A DNA stretch of 64,000 nucleotides from Nilaparvata lugens. Lineage: Eukaryota > Arthropoda > Insecta > Hemiptera > Delphacidae. The notes under the pieces are model-generated. The model was not told the DNA's origin. It ran no database searches and was given only the letters and a program-made list of their open reading frames with translations. Below, piece after piece: positions 54,838 to 64,000 of the stretch. Within the stretch, counting starts at the first letter, position 1. Every line of letters begins with the position of its first letter. The stretch is taken from positions 27,787,319 through 27,851,318 of the forward strand of contig NC_052518.1 in the NCBI RefSeq assembly GCF_014356525.2. The letters are read 5' to 3'. Position numbers and translations under genes: made by a program.

Positions 54838-56031
54838 ATTGATGTCAGAAGTGAGATTTATAATCATTAAAAAATAATTGTGCTAAAAGTTTGTTACACA
54901 AAAAAGTTTTACATGAAAACAAAGAGCAAGATCAAAAAGGGAGATGGAGGCATTCAACGAGATGGTAAATTCGATAAAAGAAGGTATGCTGGAATTTGTA
55001 TCTAATATGGGAAAAAATTTGCAACAGGAAGTCGAGGAAAGTTTTAAACCCGTTTGGGATTATTTATTTCAGTGTTGATGGTGAAAAAGAAAAGATGCTA
55101 GGTGACTTTTAGAAGAAGAATCATGGCCATTGGTTTGCTCTAGACTTTGACAAACCTATTAGGTTGGCTCTGAGATATATGTACTGTATAACATTGTTAG
55201 TGTGCCACAAGTTATAGTGATTTACACACAGGGGAATCTGATCATGTTGAGAGACTTACAAGAGATACAAGCGATTGGAGTCAATGTTCTTGTAACCTAG
55301 TCTGACTGATTTAAAAATGTTATGACTTTTAAAACAAGATTTTTCTTTGACTGATTTTCTTTGACTAATTTCATGACTTTTAAAACAAGAAATTTCTTTG
55401 ACTGATTAATGAAGAATGATTTCAATCAAATAGACAAACTGGGAATTTTCTACTTGTCACAAATAGGGTGTGGGCACAGGTAACAGCCTAGGGTGTGCAG
55501 GTTACGACATGCATTAGGGTATGCATAAGTGAGAAAATAAGGAGCAAGTGAGGGTGTCACTAGCTTGAATGGGACTTCTCAGTCCTCAGCATGTAGCTGA
55601 GAGGAAGCACGGCTATCCGGAACTGCAGAAAGATGGCTATCTGGCAGGGAGGAAGTGTGTCTGTCCTGAGGTATGACTGAGCAGAGTTTGTTCGATTTAG
55701 AGGTTTGAGATATCGTTGGTGGGGACGCGATGAAGCCCACAAGGTTGAGAGCCGAATGCTGCTATATCTATTTGTTCAACTTACATTGGAAATCTCAAGA
55801 ATCCAAATTGTTTGTTATTTGCAAGAATTGAATTTGGCAATTTAAAAAAAAAATGTTTGCTCAAAATAAGAAAGAGCAAGGGAAGACCTGTACTACATTA
55901 TGAAGAGGATAATTGTGTATAGGATTAAGAAAACTGAAGGAAGAACCAAACCAAATGTTGTACACTTATCGTCTAGCACCTTATCAAGGAAATCTGGATA
56001 TTGGAGACCAACATCCCTAAGAGGGGGATAG

Positions 56032-56248
56032 TGATGTAGGCTAACCGCACATGGATACATATCATGTGAGCACGGTTGTCAAGGTGATTGTTCTGGAAAC
56101 AAACTGTTTATGAAAAGATAACAAGTTAGAGTTTTAAGTTGGAGTTTTATGAGATACGTTCAACGATGATGTTTTATTCAATTTAATCTTGTTCGTGAAT
56201 GTTAACTTTTAATGGATAAAGTGTTAATTACAAAAGCACATTTACAAC
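56032..56248 (+). repeat. Right LTR of the Gypsy-type relic
   Basis: Preceded directly by the polypurine stretch at 56,019-56,031. Confidence 0.88.
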
Positions 56249-57090
56249 AATATAATACATTTTGGCCAATACCTGTTTGAGTCTATTAAAAAAACATTTT
56301 TCATATGAATATCCCAACGTGAATGACTGTCAACTGTTACTCCTAAAATACTTATAATTTTATACAATTTGATATGAAAAGACAATCTCTTGTACATATG
56401 AAAATTTCTTGCTCCTGCAATTGGAAACATTCACAGCAATGGTTCTTAATTCTGGGTTCCCTAAGTCTTTTCATGTAGGATGAGGTTATATGTAGCACCT
56501 TGGTTTTGGTAAAATTTATATTCAAACAATTATTATGAGACCATTTAGCTAGAGTATTGGTATCATGTTGTAACCGGGTTTCAGCCACATCTAACGATTT
56601 ATGAGAGGAAATCAACAAAATATAATCTGCAAACATAAAAATCTTACAGTGAATCAAATATCTATGTAAGTCATTTGTGTAAAGTAGAAACAGCAAAGAC
56701 TGATCCTTGAGGCACTCCCACATTTAAAGTTCTCTCTTGACTTGAATAATTCCCAATTTTAACAAAAAATTTTCTATTCTAGATAACTTTCAAATCACCT
56801 GAGTACAGGTCCTCTTATACCAACACTAGATAGCTTTTGTAATAAATTCTTTTGATCTAGTGTCGAAAGCCTTTGAAAAATCTATAAAAAGACAAATGTT
56901 ATAAACATTATCCTTCAAGTTACCATATATGTAATTAGAAAAAATTGACAACAATTTATTTGTACCTAACCCTTTCATAAAACCATATTGAAAATCATTG
57001 ATGATATTATATGTTTATGTAAGAATAAATTCATCCTCTTGGAAATATATTTTTCGAAAATTCTTTCAAAAATTGCTAATATGGCAAATG
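56249..57090 (-). pseudogene. Reverse transcriptase fragment of copy 2
   Basis: Minus-strand text matches the palm and thumb of copy 1: LLFLLYTNDLHRYLIHCKIF, FADYILLISSHKSLDV (the second catalytic Asp of FADD is Tyr here) and the GVTVDSHSRWDIHMKN stretch. Upstream pieces of the fingers follow to about 57,090. Multiple frameshifts. The site of the 583-bp element in copy 1 is empty here (ATTTATTTG once, near 56,957). Confidence 0.8.
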
Positions 57091-57444
57091 GCCTAAAAAC
57101 CGGTTTTTGCGCAGCAGATCAAAAATCGGTTTGCTGAGATCGGGATTAACCAAGCTCGAGCGCAAAAGTTGGCCGACCGGTGGCAATTATCGCAGGGAAA
57201 AACCTGCGGTCTAAAAATCGGTTTGCTGAGTTCCAGTCTAGGCTAAAAATTAATCTCGGTAGATTGCTGAGTTAAAGCGTAGATCAACTCGGGTTTAAAA
57301 GATAATCTCGGTGAATTGCTGAGATCGGGATCAGGCTAAAATGTGAGTTGTTATCGAGTCGTCGTGCCGAGTGGTTGTGTTGAGTTCGTGCTGCTGCTCT
57401 GTGATAAGATTAGGCCTGCTGCTTGTTTTTCGTTTTCTATTTTG

Positions 57445-57690
57445 TAATACTTAGGGGCGATTGCTGAGATCGGGTCTGGCTAATCCCGGCGCAACGTTAG
57501 TCTAGCGCAACTTTGCTCTCGGCTAAAAAATTGGTTTGCTGAGATCGAGTTTAGCTGCCGATTATCTTTTGGTCGAGAGCAACTTTGATCTGCGGTTTAG
57601 CCAGACTGACGCTCAAGTTTAGCCAGACCGAGGCTCAACTGGAGGAATCCGCAGGGAATTATTGTCGCAATGTTGGCAGCAGCCGTCTCG
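57445..57690. repeat. Direct repeat, unit 1 (pairs with 58,810-59,058)
   Basis: GATTGCTGAGATCGGGTCTG through GTCGCAATGTTGGCA matches 58,814 onward at about 90 percent by eye. The two flank the gap and the RT fragment. Confidence 0.85.
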
Positions 57691-57736
57691 AATGCTTCTC
57701 GACTACCACACTGTCCGCATTCACTCGCTTCGTCAC

Positions 57737-57836
57737 NNNNNNNNNNNNNNNNNNNNNNNNNNNNNNNNNNNNNNNNNNNNNNNNNNNNNNNNNNNNNNNN
57801 NNNNNNNNNNNNNNNNNNNNNNNNNNNNNNNNNNNN
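57737..57836. other. Assembly gap (100 N)
   Basis: Exactly 100 unknown bases. Since a truncated RT starts immediately after it, kilobases of retroelement may be missing. Confidence 0.99.
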
Positions 57837-58638
57837 ACACTACAGCTTTAATCACCAGTAGGAACAGTGAATGTTTGATAAGAGAGGCTGAGAGGTGTCT
57901 TGCTGAATTAGATTCGTGGTTTGTTCAGAATAGTCTTAGTTTGAACTGCAAAAAACTAAAGTAATTCCCTTCAGTAGAGACTATAAAAGTTTTGGAATAA
58001 ACTTGAATACTCAAAGTAGAGTTGAAACTTCTGATTCCACGACATTCTTGGGTCTGATGGTGGAGAGTGATTCAAAGTGGAAGCTACATATTTCTCATGT
58101 CACTGGTAAATTGGATAGAGCCTTGTTTGCATTAAGAGTAATGGCTAGAGTAGGTAGTGAAAAAACTGTTCTTTTTGTATATCATGCTTATTTTCTGTCA
58201 GTTATGAGATATGGAGTTATTTTTTGGGGAAAAAGTATAGAGAACAATGGAATATTCATACTGCAGAAGAAAGCCATTAGGATAATTTATAAGATTAATA
58301 CAATGCACTCTTGCAGACCTTATTTTAAAGAAAAGAGATTCCTGACAGCTCCTGCTATTTATATATTAGATTTAGCAATCATCGTTTTTAAAAATAGACG
58401 AATGTATGAAGAGAACCAGGTGAGTCATCCCCATAATACACGATTTAGAGGTTTTGTTTACACACATCACAGACTAAGCCTGCTGGAGAGTGGCCCGTTT
58501 TATATGGGAATGAAAATATTTAATTCAATCCCATCTCACATAAGAGAAATTGATGGCTTGAAGGAGTTCAAAAAAACACTCAGGGAATTCCTTATTGTAT
58601 TGTGTCCGTACAGGTTAGCAGACTTCCTTGTTGAATAG
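57837..58638 (+). pseudogene. Non-LTR reverse transcriptase C-terminal part
   Basis: Plus-strand translation after the gap: EAERCLAELDSWFVQNSLSL then, after a frameshift near 57,965-58,000, TFLGLMVESDSKWKLHISHV, the SVMRYGVIFWGKS and LQKKAIRIIYKI stretches, and the end DGLKEFKKTLREFLIVL with a stop at 58,638. This is the thumb and C-terminal domain of a Jockey/CR1-type ORF2. The 3' UTR leads to a (GAAA)n tail at about 58,763-58,783. The catalytic core would lie in the gap. Confidence 0.8.
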
Positions 58639-58809
58639 TGTTTGGTTGATGTATGTTATGTGGGATCTGTTGTGTTGAAATAGGAGGGATGGTAGATCTT
58701 AGATTATGTGTCATATACTGCGGGATCGTTGCTCCCTTAATGCAGTTCAGTAATTGTGACGAACAAGAAAAGAAAGAAAGAAAGATAATCTCAGGAGCAA
58801 AAAAGATGA

Positions 58810-59058
58810 TTTAAGGGACGATTGCTGAGATTGGGTCCGGCTAACCCCGGCGCAACGTTGGTCTAGCGCAACTTTAGTCTTGGCTTAAAAATCGGTTTGC
58901 TGAGATCGAGTTTAGCCGTCGGTCATCTCTTGGTCGAGAGCAACTTTGATCCGCGGGTTTAGCCAGACCGACGCTCAAGTTTAGCCAGACCGAGGCGCAA
59001 CTGGAGGAATCCACAGGGAATTATTGTCGCAATGTTGGCAACAGCCATCTCGAATGCT
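58810..59058. repeat. Direct repeat, unit 2
   Basis: Copy of 57,445-57,690, contiguous on its left with the resumed TIR text, so it is probably the original unit. Confidence 0.8.
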
Positions 59059-59095
59059 ACTTTTGGCTCTCACACGCTGTCTTTGCGTATTGCTT

Positions 59096-59335
59096 TTGCA
59101 CTCTCTCACTCACACTCACACACTCTCCCATCATTCGTTTTACTCTTGTTTTTTTTCTTCTTCCTCACTCTCTCTCTCTCTCTCTATCCTATTAAAGGCA
59201 TATTATGCCTGAGAGAGAGAGAGTGTGTGTGTGTGAGAGGGTGACTGAGAGGGGGGAAGAAGAAAAAATCAATCTCATTCTCTATCTCTCTTTCCCCCAC
59301 TTACTCCCATTCTCTCTCTTTTTTATTCTCGATCC
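59096..59335. repeat. CT/GA/GT microsatellites forming a hairpin
   Basis: (CT)n at 59,167-59,184 and (GA)n at 59,211-59,222 surround AAAGGCATATTATGCCT and can pair; GT and further CT tracts follow. The short frames here are artefacts. Confidence 0.85.
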
Positions 59336-59339
59336 TCTC

Positions 59340-61140
59340 TTGACCGTCGTTATAATGATAATCTGTGATTGGATAATCTTCTAAACTCTTTCAAATGTTG
59401 TTACAGTCAACACATGAACAACTCCTCACCTTTTTGGTGTTCATTCGAAATTCATTTTCATTTATTTCAAAAATTGAGTTTTTTTTTAGCAAATTGTCCA
59501 GCTAGGAATTTAATGTAATATTTTTTCATTACTTGACAGATAATAGCTATCGCCGCAACACTATGTACAATGCGACATGATGCTGCAGTACTCACCTAAA
59601 TCGCCAGTCTCTCTGTGGACTACCATCAGCAAAAAATCTGAGAGCAATCAGCACTTGTCTTCAGTATTAAATTCGGACACCATACTGGCCAACTTGAGGT
59701 ATTGGTTCGTAATAATCCAAATATTCAAGATAATCCAGTATTCACTTCATTCACTCACAAAATCACTTCCACAGAAAGAATCACGCAAACGAAGGGTCGC
59801 TCATCACCTTCTGGACTCAACTTAATAGTTCAATTATGCAATGCAGACTATTTCTGCATCCCGTGATAATGCAAGCAAACTCAGCAGCCTCCAATTAGCA
59901 ACAATCAACCCCACATAGATATCATCATCTCACACTTTCTTACAATATCAACGTATTTAATACAGTTCTCCTTCATTACTGGTGCAGGTGCAGTTCCATA
60001 TTATGTTCAAACCAATTACAGATAGCATCGATACTATTGTAGCCTAGATTCGTAGAAGGTAATCGACCACTGATAGAAATTGAGTCGAAAGAATTGGCTA
60101 CCAATTTAATATTTTTTCAGACATTGTTTAAACCATAAAATATACTTGAGAGAAAATCAGAATGATAATGAAATTATGGGCTACACAGTGAATGGGCTAG
60201 TGCATACTGCCAGAGACAAATAAATAGGTAACTTTCAAACAGTATCTTTACTCTATGGACCTGCGTATAACGAATACTTCAGAAAGATCTTTTTGAAGTA
60301 AGTCAGTTTTGTTTTTACCATCTTGAAGAATTGAAAGTTCAATATAGCATGTATTGATAATTGTTCATTCAGTTTCATGCATGAATATGAAAAGATCATG
60401 TATGTAAATCAGTTCATGTAATTGAAACGTAGTTCCCTTAAACAATGCTCCAGCACCTTTTTTTTAGTATGGTACCGTACCCACAAAATGCCCCAGTTAT
60501 GTTATGATTAAAGAGTAGTTTCGACCGGGGATAGGAGGATATACAATTCTCCAATAGTATCTGGGAAGATGGATAAATCCCTCCCACAATATATTTTTTT
60601 GCACTTGAGTTCAAGTTTTCAATGATGAAAATCATAGGTTTGAAGACTATAACTTTGAAACTATTTTTTGAAACAATTGAATGACTAATAAAATAATTAT
60701 ATTTCCATTCTATTTGTTATATGAACTGAAATATCATACGCCTATGATATATTATTTTCTATGGAAAATTAAATAATAATTAGCCCACTGAACAAAAAGA
60801 AACTTCATTATTAGGATGTAGTTTTTAAAGTAGAAATTGCTTGAAATCACACCAAATTGAAGGTATTTTTCTAAAATTTTCCAGAGAAGGCCCCCCGGAC
60901 CCCTTTCTTGTGAGATGTACAGAATTTTCTTGTTGTTTGAAGGTGTTTTCATTTTCACTTTCTTAAGTTATAATATTTTAAACATCAGTGGAAAAACATT
61001 TCAAATATGACTTTATGGGTAATGAAATTGTTCAGAATTCGAAGACGAACCCCAATTTGACACTGGTTTTTGATAAAATCTAAACAATAGCAAGTTAATA
61101 GCTTAATCCCGAACTTAAACCTGCCTCCTAGCAGGTCTAA
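59340..61140. other. Interior of TIR element, no gene seen
   Basis: AT-rich, no ORF above 82 codons, no transposase motif recognised. Confidence 0.45.
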
Positions 61141-61454
61141 GTTGGAGTCTAAAATCATCATTTTTGCTCCTGAGATTATCACATTTTAGCCTGATCCCGA
61201 TCTCAGCAATCCACCGAGATTATCTTTTAAACCCGAGTTGATCTATGCTTTAACTCAGCAATCCACCGAGATTAATTTTTAGCCTAGACTGGAACTCAGC
61301 AAACCGATTTTTATACCGCAGGTTTTTCCCTGCAATAATTGCCGGTCGGCCAACTTTTGCGCTCGCGCGTGGTTAATCCCGATCTCAGCAAACCGATTTT
61401 TGATCTGCAGCGCAAAAACTGGTTTTTAGTAAGGATGGGTATCAAAAGACAAAA

Positions 61455-61560
61455 CATCGATGTTTTTTCATCCTAACATCGATAAGTGAAAAACATGGAA
61501 CAGTAAACATTGATGTTTTTGAACATCGATGTTTTCAAAGATTGTTTATCGCCCTACGTT
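61455..61560. repeat. Clustered ACATCGATGTTTT palindromes
   Basis: AAAACATCGATGTTTT (61,459) and GAACATCGATGTTTTC (61,524), with variants AACATCGATAAG and ACATTGATGTTTTTG between them. Palindromic words resembling ATCGAT boundary or DRE-type motifs; function unknown. Confidence 0.6.
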
Positions 61561-61985
61561 TTTATGGATGATACTATTAGTCCAGTCAATATAGACATAA
61601 AAAAGGGGGTGTGCTTGCAATTTATATTGTAGTTCTGACTTCTAAATATATTATTCGGGTACATAAGAGAAGTCCAGAACCAATTTCTTCATGCAAGATT
61701 TCCTTGTGCTAGATACAGGATAGCCCAAAAACCTCGTATTTTCGGCTCATTTTCCAGTTTTCAGCTATTTCTGCCAAATCTCTCCCATATTATATAATTC
61801 TGAAAAAAATGAGATCACTCGAAACTCTCTATCTCCAATGAGTACTTTGTTATAATTTTTCAAAAATGAGTAAAATTTGAAGAAAAAATCAATTTTGATG
61901 AATTTTAGTTTTTAATCAACAATATCTTTTGATTGTTACAATTTAGATGTATATTTCAAAATCCCTCTAGGCGTATTTTTGTGCT

Positions 61986-63359
61986 ATACAATATCTGAGA
62001 TCAGGTGGAGCGCTCTATGTCATATAGATTTCCAGGTACACCTGACAACAATGCTCCTTGTATTGTGGAAAACACCTGATTTCCAGCTTCAACCATCAGC
62101 TTCACCATCTACTTTGTCCTCACATTGATATTTCTCACAACTAGTCTCACATAGTCTCACTGACTTAAGTTCATGGGTAAGAATCACCCGTTAGATGCAC
62201 TTAATTTCAGTATTTCCTAGTAGAGGCACGCTTAAGGACACCTCAAGGATCAAAACACTTATAATTTACTTTTGACACAATGCTCAGATTTCATCGTACT
62301 ACACTTCATTCTTCTCGGCTCGCCAAGGCGGTTCAAAATCATGCATCAACAGTCAAATTCGGTCAAAAAATAGAAAATTTATTGTTGAGTGTAGGTACTT
62401 ATTCATATTCAATACAAAAGAAATGACCAATTTCTATATTCAAAGCTATGTATCTCAGTAACCCCTTATTATAAAAATTATTACATGATCTTGAAATGTA
62501 CAATAGAATTTTCTATTTCATCTGCGGTAAACAATTCATGAAAAAATATGTTCGTAAAGTGAGATTTGATTGTTGAAAAAAAACCGGAAATTGTAGATAT
62601 TTTTCTCATATTAACGGTTTTGGCAGTTCTATGATAGCGAAAAGTGATTCAAGATGGATTTTAGGCAACTGACCTCTTAGAGGATGAATTTATCTACAAT
62701 TTGTAATTAATCGTAAGTTTCTATGATATATCAGACTCGTTTTAGAAACTCTTGATCGACAGTAAAATTACGAAAAAAATGTAAAAACTGGAATCGCCAT
62801 TTTTAAAATCTTAACTTCCAAATTGTTTTGGAATCGAAAGTATTATTTATTGGAGTGTGTAGAGGGGGACAATTTTCACATTCTAACTAGATTTGGAAAT
62901 TTTATCAGAAGTATTTCACAAGACATGCAACTTTGAATATAGAAATTGGTAATTTTCTGTGTATTGGAATATGGGCTTAAGTACACTCAACAATAAATTT
63001 TCCATTTTTCGACCGAATTTGACTTATTATGCATGATTTTGAACCGCCGTGACGAACCGAGAAGGATGAAGTACGATGAAATCTGAGCATTGTGTCAAAA
63101 GTTATGTGTTTGAAATTTTGATCCTTGAGGTGTCCTTAAGCGCGCCTCTCCACTAGGAAATACTGAAATGAAGTGTACCTTACGGGTGATTCTCATAGAA
63201 CATAATCTCAAGAACTTGTGCGAAATATCAATGTGAGGACAATGTAGTTGGTGATGATGCTTGAAGCTGAAAATTAGGTGTTTTTCACAATACAAGAAGC
63301 ATTGTTGTCAGGTGTACCTGGAATATGAGATAGATCGCTATACCTGATCTCAGATTGTA
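61986..63359. repeat. Large inverted repeat, arms 461 and 431 bp
   Basis: The left arm (61,986-62,446) and right arm (62,929-63,359) are inverted copies. They share GATCAGG, CCAGGTACACCTGACAAC, CACTTCATT, TCCTAGTAGAGGCACGCTTA (variant), GACCGAATTTGAC and the CCAATTTCTATATTC box. The spacer is about 480 bp without a gene. Part of the left arm plus 61,608-61,770 recurs inverted at 22,780-23,205, so it is a mobile family. Confidence 0.85.
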
Positions 63360-64000
63360 AATATTGTTCCAATATTTCAACAGTTACTAACTGGAATCAC
63401 AGCAATTTTGGACTTGTGGTATTCAAGTAACAGTCTTTCAAATAATTGAAGTCAGATTGTGACTAGAAAGATACATCAACTCTAGTTCACAAGATTTGTC
63501 ATCTTCATGGTTTAGTCTGAAACCTCTCGGGATATCCTTGAGGATTCGGTCTTGAAATTTCACCCTAAGCTAATTTTAGCAATCATTGATACTCATATAT
63601 CGTATTCATTCAATACCTGATAGATTTTTTTAGGAAATGAAAATGGATTAAGTTTTTTATATGGATATCTGCACTCCTTACAATACGAGGACCTCTTTTC
63701 CAGAGCTAGATTAATTAGTGTTGAACACATGTTGAGGAAATAACTGTAGTAAGAAACAAAGAATCCGACCTCTTATTCAATTCTAAATAACTAACTATCC
63801 AACCTTGACACGGGCCACAGAAGTAATGTAAATCTTCAAGAGTATCCAACAGTCTCACATAAAAATACAGAGAGCCTGATTGAAAAATAAAAATAGCAAT
63901 CTGCAGGAAATCAAAACTTATGCGAGATCTTTCACAAGAGTGATCTATATTCACAAAAAAACACTAAACAGAATACTACACTAAATATGATAGAGATAAT
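63360..64000. other. No gene seen
   Basis: AT-rich to the window edge; no repeat or exon recognised. Confidence 0.4.

Larger units (their letters stand above)
54621..56248 (+). mobile_element. Ty3/Gypsy-type LTR retrotransposon relic
   Basis: Two 217-bp LTRs (54,621-54,837 and 56,032-56,248) start TGATGTAGGCTA and end CACATTTACAAC. AATAT is duplicated on both sides (54,616-54,620 and 56,249-56,253); copy 1 of the host element has it once. After the left LTR, TGATGTCAGAAGTGAGATTT resembles a leucine-tRNA primer site with changes. Before the right LTR is the polypurine AAGAGGGGGATAG. The 1.2-kb interior has only scraps, including YRLAPYQGN near its end, as at the integrase C-terminus of Gypsy-type elements. 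Confidence 0.85.
53540..57092 (-). mobile_element. Non-LTR retrotransposon (copy 2), with nested insertions
   Basis: Same family as 2095-4575: shares AATAAACG plus T run at its 3' end, TAAGCTACCTTAAGCGAACC and the RT text. It is interrupted by a MITE (53,948-54,232) and a Gypsy-type relic (54,621-56,248), and abuts a TIR element at 57,093. The left insertion point lies inside a transposase frame. Confidence 0.88.
57093..61429. mobile_element. 4.3-kb TIR element with nested retroelement
   Basis: The left (57,093-57,346) and right (about 61,190-61,429) ends are inverted copies of about 250 bp, tips CTAAAAACCGG and CTAAAAACCAG. They share AAATCGGTTTGCTGAG, GATCAACTCGGGTTTAAAAG, AATTAATCTCGG and GATCGGGATCAGGCTAAAAT (in complement on the right). 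The left side is interrupted after AAAATGTGA by a segment ending in a (GAAA)n tail at 58,783; the continuation TAATCTCAGGAGCAAAA is found at 58,786. No transposase is visible, but an assembly gap lies inside. No clear target duplication. Confidence 0.8.

Noticed and set aside
1..64000. tRNA or rRNA genes
   Set aside because: No cloverleaf with A and B boxes and no rRNA-like conserved stretch was seen by eye; a tRNA scan would be decisive.

Overview
This is AT-rich eukaryotic DNA, almost certainly from an insect nuclear genome. It has GT-AG splice signals, 100-base N gaps typical of a draft assembly, long dinucleotide repeats, and a mix of non-LTR, LTR, Penelope-like, Helitron and terminal-inverted-repeat (TIR) elements. 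Frequent TAGGCCTA-type words and several repeat families remind me of hemipteran (planthopper-like) genomes, but that is an impression from memory. Nothing looks prokaryotic: there are no operons, and I found no tRNA, rRNA or CRISPR array. Most of the window is nested, decayed mobile DNA with few host exons.

Layout. 1-2.1 kb: tandem repeats and a palindrome. 2.1-4.6 kb: 5'-truncated non-LTR retrotransposon (minus) split by a 583-bp TIR element with a 9-bp target duplication. 5.1-8.7 kb: a segment duplicated at 19.0-20.7 kb that carries a short ATG-containing exon; the first copy is interrupted by about 1.75 kb of hairpins and small elements. 9.4-12.0 kb: a broken BIR-domain fragment, then tandem repeats and CT-rich tracts. 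12.1-12.9 kb: Helitron-like ends head to head. 13.7-17.0 kb: a 3.4-kb element with roughly 250-bp TIRs; an internally deleted inverted copy lies at 33.5-35.1 kb. 17.36 kb: a THAP zinc-finger first exon. 20.3-23.4 kb: candidate exons of a small plus-strand gene, then a Helitron. 22.3-30.2 kb: a fairly young CR1/Jockey-like element (minus) with a PHD-type ORF1 and an EN-RT ORF2, separated by 2.1 kb. 31.6-32.5 kb: a Penelope-like RT scrap and a hammerhead-like motif. 35.5-36.0 kb: a frameshifted transposon-type protein. 38.2 and 45.1 kb: isolated exon-like segments.

The most striking object is at 39,137-44,673: a complete LTR element (minus) with primer-binding site, polypurine tract and target duplication. 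Its only internal gene is a 681-residue Gag-protease; there is no reverse transcriptase, RNase H or integrase. Each roughly 1.6-kb LTR contains a GC-rich 47-bp minisatellite (23 and 21 units), and the 93-bp length difference between LTRs equals two units minus one inserted base. A TATA-like box upstream of the array puts the minisatellite in the predicted transcript.

45.3-64 kb holds a Harbinger-like fragment, palindromic MITEs, TTAGG-rich and other tandem repeats, an EnSpm/CACTA-like transposase fragment, and a second copy of the first non-LTR element. That copy is interrupted by a MITE and by a Gypsy-type LTR relic (54.6-56.2 kb). Next come a 4.3-kb TIR element (57.1-61.4 kb) holding another RT fragment and a gap, and a 1.37-kb inverted repeat (62.0-63.4 kb). 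The genes do not form a pathway; the window mainly records successive transposon insertions.
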